12,667 nt of DNA from CAZYIW01 sp964647705 (GCA_964647705.1 CAZYIW010000034.1:1-12667); one strand, 5' to 3'. Shown: positions 1 to 7,240, counted from the stretch's first letter. Numbers and translations: made by a program. Notes: generated by a model from the letters alone, not told the origin.

Positions 1-1776
1 CTCAATATAGAATCTAGCCTTAACCAGAAAACAAAAGGCAATATTTACAAAGGGAAAATTTCTCGTATCGAGAAATCACTTGAAGCTGCATTTATTGATT
101 ATGGCAAAGAGAGACAAGGCTTTTTGCCTTTTAAAGAGGTTGCAGAAACTCTTCAAAGTAACACCAAAGCCAAGGGTGAAAAACCAACAATTTCTCAGGT
201 TTTAAAAGAAGGTCAAGAAATTATTGTTCAGGTCGAAAAAGAAGAGCGCGGTAATAAAGGCGCGGCTCTTAGCACTTATATTAATCTTGCTGGTGCTTAT
301 ATGATTCTGACTCCTAACAACCCCAAAAGCCAAGGAATTTCAAGACAAATTAATGCCACTGATAGACAAGCACTTAAAAAGGTTGTCAAACAAATTAAAT
401 TACCTGAGAGTGCTGGACTAATCATTCGTACAGCGGGTGCAGGCAAAAGTTTAGAGGAACTACAATGGGAGGTAGATTATCTATCAGACCTTTGGAATTC
501 TATCAACAAAGTCTCCGAAGAACGTAAGGCACCCTTTTTAATTTACCAAGAAAGCGATATTGTTATTCGTACTTTGCGTGATTATCTAAGAGAGGATACC
601 GACAGTGTCATTATTGACGACCTAGAAACCTTTCAAAATGCTAAAGAATTTGTTAGTTTTGTTCTGCCCCACTATCTAGACCGTATTAAATTTTTCGATA
701 CTTCTGAGCACTCTTTATTCAACCATATGGGTGTAGAAAATCAAGTTAGAAATGTCTTTAACCGAGAAGTGTCTCTGCCTAGTGGTGCTACTGTTGTTTT
801 TGATACTGCAGAGGCATTAACCGCTATTGATATCAATTCAGCTCGTGCTACTAAAGGTGCCGATATTGAAGAGACAGCCTATAACACGAATCTTGAAGCA
901 GCCAAAGAAATTGCAATTCAATTACAACTTCGAGATATTGGTGGTCTGGTGGTTATTGATTTTATTGATATGTCTACTGAAGAGCATCGTAAATCCATTG
1001 AAAAGGCCATGGAAAGAGCCACAAACTCTGATCGCGCGCGCGTACAAATTGGTAGTATTTCACAATTTGGACTGTTGGAGATGTCTCGTCAAAGGCTGAT
1101 GAGTTCAGTCAGTGAGTCTGTTGAAAAAACCTGCTCTCAATGTCGTGGAAGAGGTATTACACCAACCATTCCAACTTTGGCACTGACAATCCTTAGGCAG
1201 TTAGAAGATGGTTGCAATGCATCAAGCCAGACTAAGCGCTTAACCATTCAATCCAGTGTTGAGGTCATTACCTACTTGCTTAATGAAAAACGCAGTGAGA
1301 TTATTAATTTGGAAAATAAGCATCAGATCAAGATTACCTTATTGCCAAATCCTTATATGCAGTTCCCTAACTTTAGTATCAACAAACAAAAAACTGAGAA
1401 AAAATCCCAGCACAAAAGTTATCAAGGTCTGTCTAAACCACAACAAAATTTAGCTGAAAATGGCCTGAGTAGTGCAGTTGAAGTGCCGGCGATTAACATC
1501 AACCGCCCTGCCACACAAGTCCCTAAACAAAAAACCTCAATTATTGACAATATTAAAAAAGCTTTATTTGGCGATTCCAAGAAACCAACACCAAACAAGC
1601 AAAGTCGAGGCAATAAGGGGCGCAACAGAAATCGGTCTCGTAACAATAGAAATAATGCCAATAGACCTAGAAATAGGACTGGCAATAAACGCAAATCACC
1701 AAGTAATTCGACTCAAAAAAACAAAAGCAATACCAATAACAAGAGCAATACCAATAAGAAAAAAAATAATGGATAA
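1..1776 (+). CDS. rne: Ribonuclease E, 5'-truncated by window edge
   Basis: Endoribonuclease that starts mRNA decay and matures rRNA and tRNA. The frame is open from base 1, so the TTG at 124 is an internal leucine, not the start. Residues shown (fragment numbering) line up with E. coli RNase E at a constant offset of 26, so about 26 N-terminal residues are missing. Visible parts: S1 RNA-binding domain (about 10-99); 5'-phosphate sensor with R143 and T144 (E. coli R169, T170); catalytic aspartates D277 in AIDINS and D320 in VIDFIDM (E. coli D303, D346); and the Zn-link CSQC at 378-381 (E. coli C404, C407). After the small domain comes a short Lys/Arg/Asn-rich tail instead of the roughly 500-residue degradosome scaffold of E. 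coli. The full protein would be about 617 residues. RNase G is less likely because it lacks such a tail. The stop overlaps aroE by 8 bp. Confidence 0.95.
   Translation, partial: LNIESSLNQKTKGNIYKGKISRIEKSLEAAFIDYGKERQGFLPFKEVAETLQSNTKAKGEKPTISQVLKEGQEIIVQVEKEERGNKGAALSTYINLAGAYMILTPNNPKSQGISRQINATDRQALKKVVKQIKLPESAGLIIRTAGAGKSLEELQWEVDYLSDLWNSINKVSEERKAPFLIYQESDIVIRTLRDYLREDTDSVIIDDLETFQNAKEFVSFVLPHYLDRIKFFDTSEHSLFNHMGVENQVRNVFNREVSLPSGATVVFDTAEALTAIDINSARATKGADIEETAYNTNLEAAKEIAIQLQLRDIGGLVVIDFIDMSTEEHRKSIEKAMERATNSDRARVQIGSISQFGLLEMSRQRLMSSVSESVEKTCSQCRGRGITPTIPTLALTILRQLEDGCNASSQTKRLTIQSSVEVITYLLNEKRSEIINLENKHQIKITLLPNPYMQFPNFSINKQKTEKKSQHKSYQGLSKPQQNLAENGLSSAVEVPAININRPATQVPKQKTSIIDNIKKALFGDSKKPTPNKQSRGNKGRNRNRSRNNRNNANRPRNRTGNKRKSPSNSTQKNKSNTNNKSNTNKKKNNG
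1726..1757 (+). repeat. 18-bp tandem duplication in the rne tail
   Basis: The 14-mer agcaataccaataa occurs at 1726-1739 and again at 1744-1757, a period of 18 bp. It encodes two near-identical six-residue units (KSNTNN, KSNTNK) at the extreme C-terminus of RNase E. The period is a multiple of three, so loss or gain of a unit keeps the frame. Most simply this is slippage in a low-complexity coding tail. It lies just upstream of the aroE start at 1769, so copy number would also change the aroE leader. Confidence 0.8.
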
Positions 1777-2572
1777 ATACGCCGTTTTTGGCAATCCTAT
1801 AGAACACAGCTTGTCGCCAGTGATTCACCAACAGTTTGCCAAACAAACTGGGGTTGAGCTAAGTTATGAAAAAATTCTAGCGCCAAGTAATGGTTTCAAA
1901 CAAAAAGCCAAGCAGTTTATTGCCGAAAATGCTAAAGGTTTTAACATTACTGTACCTTTTAAATTAGACGCACTCCAACTGGCGGATACGCTTACCCTTG
2001 AAGCTAAAACAGCAGGCGCTGTTAATACAATCAAAGTCGATAATCATCAGTTGATTGGGCACAATACCGATGGTATTGGACTGGCCAAAGATCTAACAAT
2101 AAATCTGGGTATAGATTTAAAAGACAAAATTGTATTAATACTGGGTGCCGGCGGTGCAACCCGTGGTGTACTATTGCCACTTTTAACAAAACAACCTAGG
2201 CGTTTAATGATTGCCAATCGAACGGCCTCTAAAGCTGAACAATTGGCCGATGATTTTTCTGCCTATGGTAAAACTTGTGGTTTTGGTTTGGAGAAAATCA
2301 AAAACGATCCAGTAGATATTATTATCAACGCCACCAGCGCTTCATTAGATGGTCAAATGCCGCAGATTGCCTCAGGTTGTGTCAACGGTGCTGTTTGTTA
2401 TGATCTGATGTACGGTACGCAAACACCTTTTATGAAATGGGCTTTGAAAAATCAAGCAAAACTTGTTGTTGATGGTTTGGGTATGTTGGTTGAACAAGCT
2501 GCAGCCGCGTTTGAATTCTGGACTGGAAAACAACCCAACACCAAAGAAGTGATTAACAAACTAAGGGGCTAG
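1769..2572 (+). CDS. aroE: Shikimate dehydrogenase (NADP+)
   Basis: Reduces 3-dehydroshikimate to shikimate with NADPH in the cytosolic pathway to chorismate and aromatic amino acids. The product is 267 residues, close to the usual 270 or so. Shikimate-binding S14 and S16 lie in SLSP. The catalytic lysine K65 is in NITVPFK and the partner D101 in NTDG (E. coli K65 and D102). The NADP loop GAGGATRG is at 126-133, the phosphate-binding NRT at 150-152, and the closing DGLGMLVEQAA motif is present. The frame is open further upstream to 1472, but those residues only shadow rne. The ATG at 1769 gives the standard MDKYAVFGNPI start and is preferred. It overlaps the rne stop by 8 bp and has only an A-rich leader without a clear Shine-Dalgarno, so translational coupling to rne is likely. 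The 3' end overlaps convergent pdxH by 12 bp. Confidence 0.96.
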   Translation: MDKYAVFGNPIEHSLSPVIHQQFAKQTGVELSYEKILAPSNGFKQKAKQFIAENAKGFNITVPFKLDALQLADTLTLEAKTAGAVNTIKVDNHQLIGHNTDGIGLAKDLTINLGIDLKDKIVLILGAGGATRGVLLPLLTKQPRRLMIANRTASKAEQLADDFSAYGKTCGFGLEKIKNDPVDIIINATSASLDGQMPQIASGCVNGAVCYDLMYGTQTPFMKWALKNQAKLVVDGLGMLVEQAAAAFEFWTGKQPNTKEVINKLRG

Positions 2573-3199
2573 TCTCTCAATTTGCCACCGAGCTTTGTCT
2601 TTTGTGTAGATGAATCGATCATGTAGGCGATTCTCCCCGCCCTGCCAAAATTCAATTGACTCTGGTAGTACACGATAACCACCCCAAAAATCAGGCAGTG
2701 GCACTTCTCCCTTGGCGAATTTCTCTTTCATTTTTGCAAATTCAGAAAGCAAAATTTGTTTTGAATTGATTGGTGATGACTGTGATGATGCCCAAGCACC
2801 CAACTGAGAATCTCTAGGTCTGCTAGAAAAATATTGAATTGACTCTATGGCAGATAGTTTTTCAACTGATCCCGAGATCTTAACTTGTCTTTCTAATTCT
2901 AACCAAGGGAAAAGCAAGGCTGCTTTTGGATGTTTGTTTATTTGCCTTGATTTTTTTGAATTGTAATTTGTATAAAACACAAAACCATTCTCATCAAACG
3001 ATTTTAAAAGCACTGTTCTAATGCCTATATCGTCACCATCAGTAGTAGCTAAACTCATGGCATTAGGCATCTGAATACCTGCTTTTTGTGCTTGTTCAAT
3101 CCACCCTTCAAACTGAACAAAAGGATTTTCGTCAAGATCCTTCCTGCTAAGTCCGTCCTTGTTGTATTCCCGGCGTAGGGATCTGAAATCAATACTCAT
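2561..3199 (-). CDS. pdxH: Pyridoxamine/pyridoxine 5'-phosphate oxidase
   Basis: FMN enzyme that uses O2 to oxidise pyridoxamine or pyridoxine 5'-phosphate to pyridoxal 5'-phosphate, the last step of vitamin B6 synthesis and salvage. The product is 212 residues (E. coli 218). The FMN-binding RTVLLK is at 61-66 and FYTNYNSKKSRQI at 75-87. SSRPRDSQLGAWAS at 125-138 is the family core. The substrate loop EFWQGGENRLHDR at 183-195 carries R191 and H193, equivalent to E. coli R197 and H199. The protein ends in the typical RLAP. It is the second gene after the ubiM-like gene: its ATG overlaps that stop as ATGA (3196-3199). There is no obvious Shine-Dalgarno, so coupled translation is expected. Its stop lies inside the end of aroE on the opposite strand. 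Confidence 0.96.
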   Translation of the reverse strand: MSIDFRSLRREYNKDGLSRKDLDENPFVQFEGWIEQAQKAGIQMPNAMSLATTDGDDIGIRTVLLKSFDENGFVFYTNYNSKKSRQINKHPKAALLFPWLELERQVKISGSVEKLSAIESIQYFSSRPRDSQLGAWASSQSSPINSKQILLSEFAKMKEKFAKGEVPLPDFWGGYRVLPESIEFWQGGENRLHDRFIYTKDKARWQIERLAP

Positions 3200-4389
3200 C
3201 CGAAGGGCAATAGTTTGGTTTTTTTGGCTTCAGTTAGGTGATTTGTAATCAAATACTTAATCGGCGGAAAATGCTCCGCCAGCTTTAAAACCATTCTTCT
3301 GACTTGTTTGATATAAGGTGCGTCATTGGTAAATAACGCCACAATACCATTGGTACCAAAAAACATCAATCGAGTCAGATTAATACTTTTTCTTTCAAAC
3401 AACTTTAACAATTGTTCTGAGCCGATGTCTTGTCCATGCTCTATCGCTTCTTTGACCAATGTTGCAAGGATATCTTGCCCTCTGAGTCCTAAATTAAATC
3501 CATGGGCTGTAACTGGATGCATGCCCACAGCAGCATCACCCACCAAGGCAAAACGCTTAGCAATAAAAGTCTGTGCGTGAACCCCCATTAGCGGATAAGA
3601 ATGTCTTTCACCCACTTGGGTCATTTGACCAAGCTCTTTTTTAAAGAAATCACTAATTTGTTGATTAAATTCAGCATCAGGCATGTCCAATATTGTTTGC
3701 GATTTATCTGTAGAGACTGTCATCACAACTGATGATTCGTTACCTTTCATAGGCAGAAGTGCCATAGTTTGACCATAATCAAAACATTCTAGTGCCACAT
3801 TATTATGAGGTTTTTCATGCTCCATTTTGGTCACAATCATCACTTTGGAAAAATCTTTCATCAATGCAGGTATGCCCATTTTTCGGCGAATGGTTGAAAA
3901 ACGAGAATCTGCAGCTATCACCAATTTTGTTTCAATACTCACACCATCTGACAAAATCACACTGGATGAGTTTGCTCCAGGGCTGACATTTTCAACACTT
4001 GAATCAGCCTTAATGGTGATATTTTTAGCCTGAGAAGCCCTTTGGTAAAGCGCTTTTCGAATTAAAAAATTAGGCACCAAATAGCCCAATGCATCAATAT
4101 TCTTATCTGCACTGAAATTAAGCAGTGATGGTGAATCTCCATCAAAAACTTTCGCTTCTTTGAGTAAAGAGACATCATCCTTATCAATCAAATCCCAAAC
4201 TTTTAATTGTTTAAGAATTTTGACAGACAGATGAGTTAATGCAATTTCCCTTCCATCTTCACCAGGGTTTTCAATGGCATCAATTTTTGACTTTTCTAAT
4301 ACCAATACATCTAAATTGGTCTCTATCATTGAGCAGGCAAAACTCAAACCCGCTGGACCGGCACCAATGATTACAATATCCGCTTTCAT
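3196..4389 (-). CDS. ubiM: UbiM-like FAD-dependent ubiquinone-biosynthesis hydroxylase
   Basis: Flavoprotein monooxygenase of the UbiH/COQ6 family, 397 residues, expected to hydroxylate the ring of a ubiquinone precursor at the inner membrane using O2. Visible motifs: dinucleotide-binding GAGPAG at 9-14; GREIALTHLS at 46-55; the mid-protein AADSRFS at 159-165, where D161-S162 replaces the usual DG; and FAD-ribose motif ALVGDAAVGMHPVTAHGFNLGL at 281-302. From memory, the DGREIALTH block, the DS variant and the C-terminal GTN/LFTN stretch (345-355) match UbiM, the 5-demethoxyubiquinol hydroxylase described in Neisseria and other proteobacteria, better than UbiH, UbiF or UbiI. The superfamily is certain; the UbiM assignment is recognition, not a search. 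It is first in a two-gene unit with pdxH, which also encodes an O2-using flavoenzyme. A TATAAT box on this strand lies at 4423-4418. Confidence 0.82.
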   Translation of the reverse strand: MKADIVIIGAGPAGLSFACSMIETNLDVLVLEKSKIDAIENPGEDGREIALTHLSVKILKQLKVWDLIDKDDVSLLKEAKVFDGDSPSLLNFSADKNIDALGYLVPNFLIRKALYQRASQAKNITIKADSSVENVSPGANSSSVILSDGVSIETKLVIAADSRFSTIRRKMGIPALMKDFSKVMIVTKMEHEKPHNNVALECFDYGQTMALLPMKGNESSVVMTVSTDKSQTILDMPDAEFNQQISDFFKKELGQMTQVGERHSYPLMGVHAQTFIAKRFALVGDAAVGMHPVTAHGFNLGLRGQDILATLVKEAIEHGQDIGSEQLLKLFERKSINLTRLMFFGTNGIVALFTNDAPYIKQVRRMVLKLAEHFPPIKYLITNHLTEAKKTKLLPFG

Positions 4390-4450
4390 GCTAAAAAACT
4401 ATGAGACAATAAGCGTTATTATAACCTTGAGGCCACCTGCATAACTATCG
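4390..4450. promoter_or_regulatory. Compact divergent promoter region with overlapping -10 boxes
   Basis: A 61-bp gap separates the divergent ubiM-like gene and the small methyltransferase gene. Bases 4416-4425 read ttattataac. On the minus strand this gives a perfect TATAAT (4423-4418), about 30 bp from the ubiM start. On the plus strand it gives TATAAC (4420-4425), about 25 bp from the methyltransferase start. Neither strand has a good -35 at standard spacing. Opposing -10 elements sharing bases would make the two transcripts compete. This is motif-based inference. Confidence 0.35.
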
Positions 4451-4867
4451 ATGATTTATGTTATTGTTCAATTTAGTTGCATTGTCTATCTGATTATCAA
4501 TACTCAAGTAGAAAACCTAAACTCTCTCTCAATCTCTCTGATTATATTTGCAATTGTCCTTGGCTTGATGGCGTTGTTTAATATAAAGCCCAGTAATCTT
4601 AATATTCTTCCTCAACTCAAGGACAAACACCAATTGATTACATCGGGTATTTATCGCTACATTAGGCACCCGATGTACACCAGTGTTATTTTGTTTTGCT
4701 TGGCACTGCTAATAACAAACGTTGATCAATTTAGTATTGTGGTTATGTTGATATTGACGATTGATTTAATTTTAAAATCAAATGTTGAGGAGATGCTACT
4801 CTCAAAACGTTTCACCAGCTATCTGAACTACCAAAAAAAGACTGGTAAGTTCCTACCTTTTTTGTAG
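4451..4867 (+). CDS. Small membrane methyltransferase, isoprenylcysteine carboxyl methyltransferase-like
   Basis: A 138-residue integral membrane protein. Hydrophobic segments lie at about 1-18, 25-45 and 78-109, the last long enough for a helical hairpin. The family signature is clear: TSGIYRYIRHPMYTSVIL at 64-81 with the RHPMY core, then paired glutamates E113-E114 and the closing YQKKTGKFLPFL. In ICMT/PEMT-type enzymes these conserved residues bind S-adenosylmethionine. Bacterial members are mostly uncharacterised and the substrate cannot be read from sequence; a prenylated or lipid substrate is plausible. An in-frame stop at 4442-4444 limits the start to the ATG at 4451 or later. A GAGG at 4429-4432 is too far upstream to be an ideal ribosome site. 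The gene is divergent from ubiM, and its last 15 bases overlap the convergent Sel1 gene. Confidence 0.8.
   Translation: MIYVIVQFSCIVYLIINTQVENLNSLSISLIIFAIVLGLMALFNIKPSNLNILPQLKDKHQLITSGIYRYIRHPMYTSVILFCLALLITNVDQFSIVVMLILTIDLILKSNVEEMLLSKRFTSYLNYQKKTGKFLPFL
4844..4863. terminator. Weak hairpin with T-tract at the convergent methyltransferase/Sel1 junction
   Basis: GGTA at 4844-4847 pairs with TACC at 4854-4857 and is followed by six Ts (4858-4863) on the plus strand; upstream As (4833-4839) would act as a T-tract on the minus strand. The stem has only four pairs, so this is a poor intrinsic terminator, but it is correctly placed to end both converging transcripts. Confidence 0.25.
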
Positions 4868-5911
4868 TTTTTTTAGTTTTTCCTTAGCGCGTTTATCGCC
4901 TTTTTCTGCCAATTTTTTCAACCAATATTTTGCTTTCCATGCAGATTTTTTGGTGCCTAAGCCTCTCTCGTACATCTTAACCACTTGCACCTGAGAAGGC
5001 TGATGTCCCTTCCTAGCTGCTGCAATTGAAAAGTTATAGGCCTTGCTAAGATTTTTATCGACACCCTGCCCTAATCGATAATGTCGAGACATATCCTCGT
5101 AAGCGTCCATATTTCCCTGATTTAAGGCTTGTCGATACAGTTGGTGAGATTTGTGGTAATTCACCTGTGTGCCTAAACCTTGATCATAAAATTGGGCTAA
5201 TAGATAGATAACATCTTTATCCCCAGATCGATAAGACTTATCTAGCCAATAAAATGCCTGTTTGTTGTCTTTTGGCACACCTAGACCTTGATGAAAAAGA
5301 ACACCCAATTGATACTGTGCATCGGCATTACCTTGTTTGGCCGCTTTTAATAACCAAGTATAGGCCTGTTTATATTCTTCAGAATCAATATAAGCCTTAG
5401 CAAAACGATACTGCGATTCTGCGTTACCGGATTTGGCTGCCTCTAAATACCATTTATTTGCCAACACATCACTTTTCTTTGTGCCATGACCCTGTTCATA
5501 CATCAGGGCCAAATTTTGCTGTGCATCAGCATAACCTTGTTGGGCTGCTTTTTTAATCCAACCAAAGGCTTGTTTTAAATCTCTTTTAACACCAATACCT
5601 AGGTAGTACATACTGCCCAAATAGTATTGAGCTTTGGGGTGTTTCTTATCAGCAGCTTGCGTTAGTAACTCAACGCCTTTGGAATCGTTTTGTTCCACTC
5701 CTTTGCCTTCAATGTACATGATAGCGAGCGCAGTTGTTGCATCGAGATTTCCGGCCTTACTAGAAACAGAGAAAGCACTTAATGCTTTGTCATAGTCTTT
5801 CTCAACACCCTGACCAAAAAAATACGCCTTACCACGATTATAAAGACCAGTATCCGCCAATAAAGAAGGTGAGACCAAAAATAATACGGCACTAAATAGG
5901 AACAATCTCAT
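4853..5911 (-). CDS. Exported Sel1-repeat (TPR-like) protein
   Basis: A 352-residue protein starting with a good signal peptide: MRLF, a hydrophobic stretch to about residue 13, then SLLA-DT, suggesting cleavage after A19 and a periplasmic location. There is no lipobox cysteine. The mature part is nine tandem Sel1-like repeats of 36 residues with the usual A..LG.MY..G.GV...KA..W..KAA..G pattern. The fifth is 32 residues because its loop is shortened. Sel1 repeats form alpha-solenoids that bind proteins; there is no catalytic motif. The frame extends to a TTG at 5960-5962, adding 17 residues, but that would bury the signal peptide, so the ATG at 5909-5911 is preferred. Neither start has a clear Shine-Dalgarno. 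It lies 69 bp after ldhA on the same strand, and a shared transcript is possible. Partner unknown. Confidence 0.88.
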   Translation of the reverse strand: MRLFLFSAVLFLVSPSLLADTGLYNRGKAYFFGQGVEKDYDKALSAFSVSSKAGNLDATTALAIMYIEGKGVEQNDSKGVELLTQAADKKHPKAQYYLGSMYYLGIGVKRDLKQAFGWIKKAAQQGYADAQQNLALMYEQGHGTKKSDVLANKWYLEAAKSGNAESQYRFAKAYIDSEEYKQAYTWLLKAAKQGNADAQYQLGVLFHQGLGVPKDNKQAFYWLDKSYRSGDKDVIYLLAQFYDQGLGTQVNYHKSHQLYRQALNQGNMDAYEDMSRHYRLGQGVDKNLSKAYNFSIAAARKGHQPSQVQVVKMYERGLGTKKSAWKAKYWLKKLAEKGDKRAKEKLKKLQKR

Positions 5912-5980
5912 GCAGGCATTGTATAGCAGATAAACAAATGGTTGGAATTTTTCATCAATCAAACAAATAACTAAATTCTT

Positions 5981-6976
5981 CTATACTAAAACATCATTCT
6001 CATTCATTGGTTTACCGAGTTGAAAATTCTGTGTATTTCTAAGCGTTGTATTGGCAATATTTACTAATGCATCTTTGGTAAAAAACCCTTGATGCGATGT
6101 AATTAAAACATTCGGCATATTTGCAAGTTCAGTCAGCACCTGATCAGAAAAATCCGCACAAGACAGATCTTCAAAAAATACGTTTTTTTCATTCTCATAG
6201 ACATCAATGCCCAAATAGGCAATTTTTTCTGACTTTAATGCCTCAACCACAGCGCAAGTATCAAGAACCTGTCCCCTGCTGGTGTTGATTAGCATTGCAC
6301 TATTTTTCATTATTGATAACGTTTTGGCATTAATCAAATGCTTTGTATCTGCAGTCAGTGGACAATGAATAGAGACAACATCAGAATGTTTCAATAAATA
6401 CTCAAAATCAACAAGCTCAATATTACTCTGATCAAACTCAATATTTTTATCAATATCGTAGACAATCACATGCATGCCCATGGCCTGGGTTATGCAAGCC
6501 AAAGTCGAACCAATCTTGCCCATACCAATGATACCAATTGTTTTGCCTGCAAAGTCAAAGCCCAGTAAGTTTTCAATAGAAAAATTATTTTCTTTGACTT
6601 GTTGATGAGCCTGGCAAATGTGTCTATTAAGTGCCAACATCAAGCCTAATGCATGCTCAGCTACTGCACTTGGAGAGTAATTACTAACCCGAATAACATG
6701 AATACCGTAATTTTTGGCTGCATCTAAATCAATATTGTCATACCCTGCACAACGAAGCGCTATCAATTTAATTTTTTGTTTTGAAAGTTGCCTAAGAATT
6801 TCTCTGTTGAGAACGTCATTAACGAATACACAAATTACATCGTATCCAGCACAAAGATCCACAGATCTTTCATCAAGCTTTTGCGCAAAAAAAGTCAGTT
6901 GCTGATTAAAACTTTTATTCGATTCAGAAAAAAATTCTCGATCATAATTTTTGGCACTATAAATGGCAATTTTCAT
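5981..6976 (-). CDS. ldhA: D-lactate dehydrogenase (fermentative, NAD-dependent)
   Basis: Cytosolic enzyme reducing pyruvate to D-lactate with NADH, regenerating NAD+ when respiration is limited. At 331 residues it is close to E. coli LdhA (329) and colinear with it from MKIAIYSAKNYD to the end. The family block ALRCAGYDNIDLDAAK is at 73-88. The NAD-binding loop GMGKIG is at 151-156 with D174 after the second strand as NAD specificity residue. Catalytic R234 is in NTSRG, E263 in DVYENE and H295 in TSHQ. The block ENEKNVFFED (261-270) is typical of the LdhA subgroup rather than phosphoglycerate or glyoxylate reductases. It is transcribed away from ppsA across the shared region 6977-7245. The Shine-Dalgarno upstream of the ATG is weak. 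The Sel1 gene follows on the same strand. Confidence 0.95.
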   Translation of the reverse strand: MKIAIYSAKNYDREFFSESNKSFNQQLTFFAQKLDERSVDLCAGYDVICVFVNDVLNREILRQLSKQKIKLIALRCAGYDNIDLDAAKNYGIHVIRVSNYSPSAVAEHALGLMLALNRHICQAHQQVKENNFSIENLLGFDFAGKTIGIIGMGKIGSTLACITQAMGMHVIVYDIDKNIEFDQSNIELVDFEYLLKHSDVVSIHCPLTADTKHLINAKTLSIMKNSAMLINTSRGQVLDTCAVVEALKSEKIAYLGIDVYENEKNVFFEDLSCADFSDQVLTELANMPNVLITSHQGFFTKDALVNIANTTLRNTQNFQLGKPMNENDVLV

Positions 6977-7008
6977 ATACTTACATACCTTAAACTATCT
7001 ATTCACGT

Positions 7009-7048
7009 AACTTATAAAACTGCCAAATATTCAGCATTTTTATAAGTT
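7009..7048. repeat. Perfect 11-bp inverted repeat between ldhA and ppsA
   Basis: aacttataaaa at 7009-7019 is the exact reverse complement of ttttataagtt at 7038-7048, with an 18-nt spacer. The right arm overlaps the first bases of the TTGACA hexamer at 7047-7052, and the left arm lies about 33 bp upstream of the ldhA start. It could be a two-half-site operator covering both promoters. It does not match the FNR or Rex consensus that I know. It is AT-rich, so chance is possible, though an 11-bp perfect dyad is uncommon. Confidence 0.6.
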
Positions 7049-7111
7049 GACACATTCAATCTATATTATCTTGTAATCTTGTTATTTGTCTACTACGAAA
7101 TCTTTTTTTAC

Positions 7112-7134
7112 AATATGAAATAATTAATCATATT
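7112..7134. repeat. 7-bp dyad, possible operator
   Basis: aatatga at 7112-7118 and tcatatt at 7128-7134 form an exact inverted repeat around a 9-nt AT-only centre that is itself partly symmetric (taatta). The 23-bp length and spacing fit a dimeric helix-turn-helix regulator site upstream of ppsA. Base composition makes such dyads less surprising here. Confidence 0.35.
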
Positions 7135-7203
7135 TTAATAAAAATTATTTTTAATATGGAGTAAAACTATACTTTAAATACTAAACGTAACACTTTTTTC
7201 AAT

Positions 7204-7215
7204 AGATTTAAATCT
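7204..7215. repeat. 12-bp perfect palindrome upstream of ppsA
   Basis: agatttaaatct reads the same on both strands and lies 20 bp upstream of the ppsA Shine-Dalgarno, probably within the transcribed leader. It could be a protein-binding site. With no loop it is not a useful RNA hairpin. Confidence 0.4.
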
Positions 7216-7235
7216 TTATCAAACATCAACTAATT

Positions 7236-7240
7236 GGAGG
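7236..7240 (+). promoter_or_regulatory. Shine-Dalgarno of ppsA
   Basis: GGAGG lies five bases before the ATG at 7246. It is among the strongest ribosome sites in the window and fixes the start. An in-frame TTG at 7234 would place this site inside the coding sequence, so that longer start is rejected. Confidence 0.9.

Noticed and set aside
124..126. TTG as start of the RNase E gene
   Set aside because: The frame is open to base 1 and the upstream residues continue the S1 domain of RNase E (NIYKGKISRIEKSLEAAFID).
1033..1042. (CG)5 run in an otherwise AT-rich sequence, possible Z-DNA
   Set aside because: It encodes the conserved Asp-Arg-Ala-Arg-Val segment of RNase E in frame; the codons explain it and the run is short.
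1422..1694. 90-residue minus-strand reading frame inside rne
   Set aside because: It is a Leu/Arg-rich shadow of the basic RNase E tail with no recognisable domain and no ribosome site.
1472..1768. Possible N-terminal extension of AroE
   Set aside because: The extension overlaps rne in another frame, has no family similarity, and AroE begins correctly at 1769.
6853..6870. 7-bp inverted repeat aaagatc/gatcttt with a 4-nt loop
   Set aside because: It lies inside the ldhA coding sequence, and a 7-bp hairpin of this kind is expected by chance several times in a window this size.
7143..7150. 8-bp inverted repeat aaataatt (7118-7125) / aattattt (7143-7150)
   Set aside because: It is made only of A and T in a region that is nearly all A and T, so it is not distinguishable from chance.
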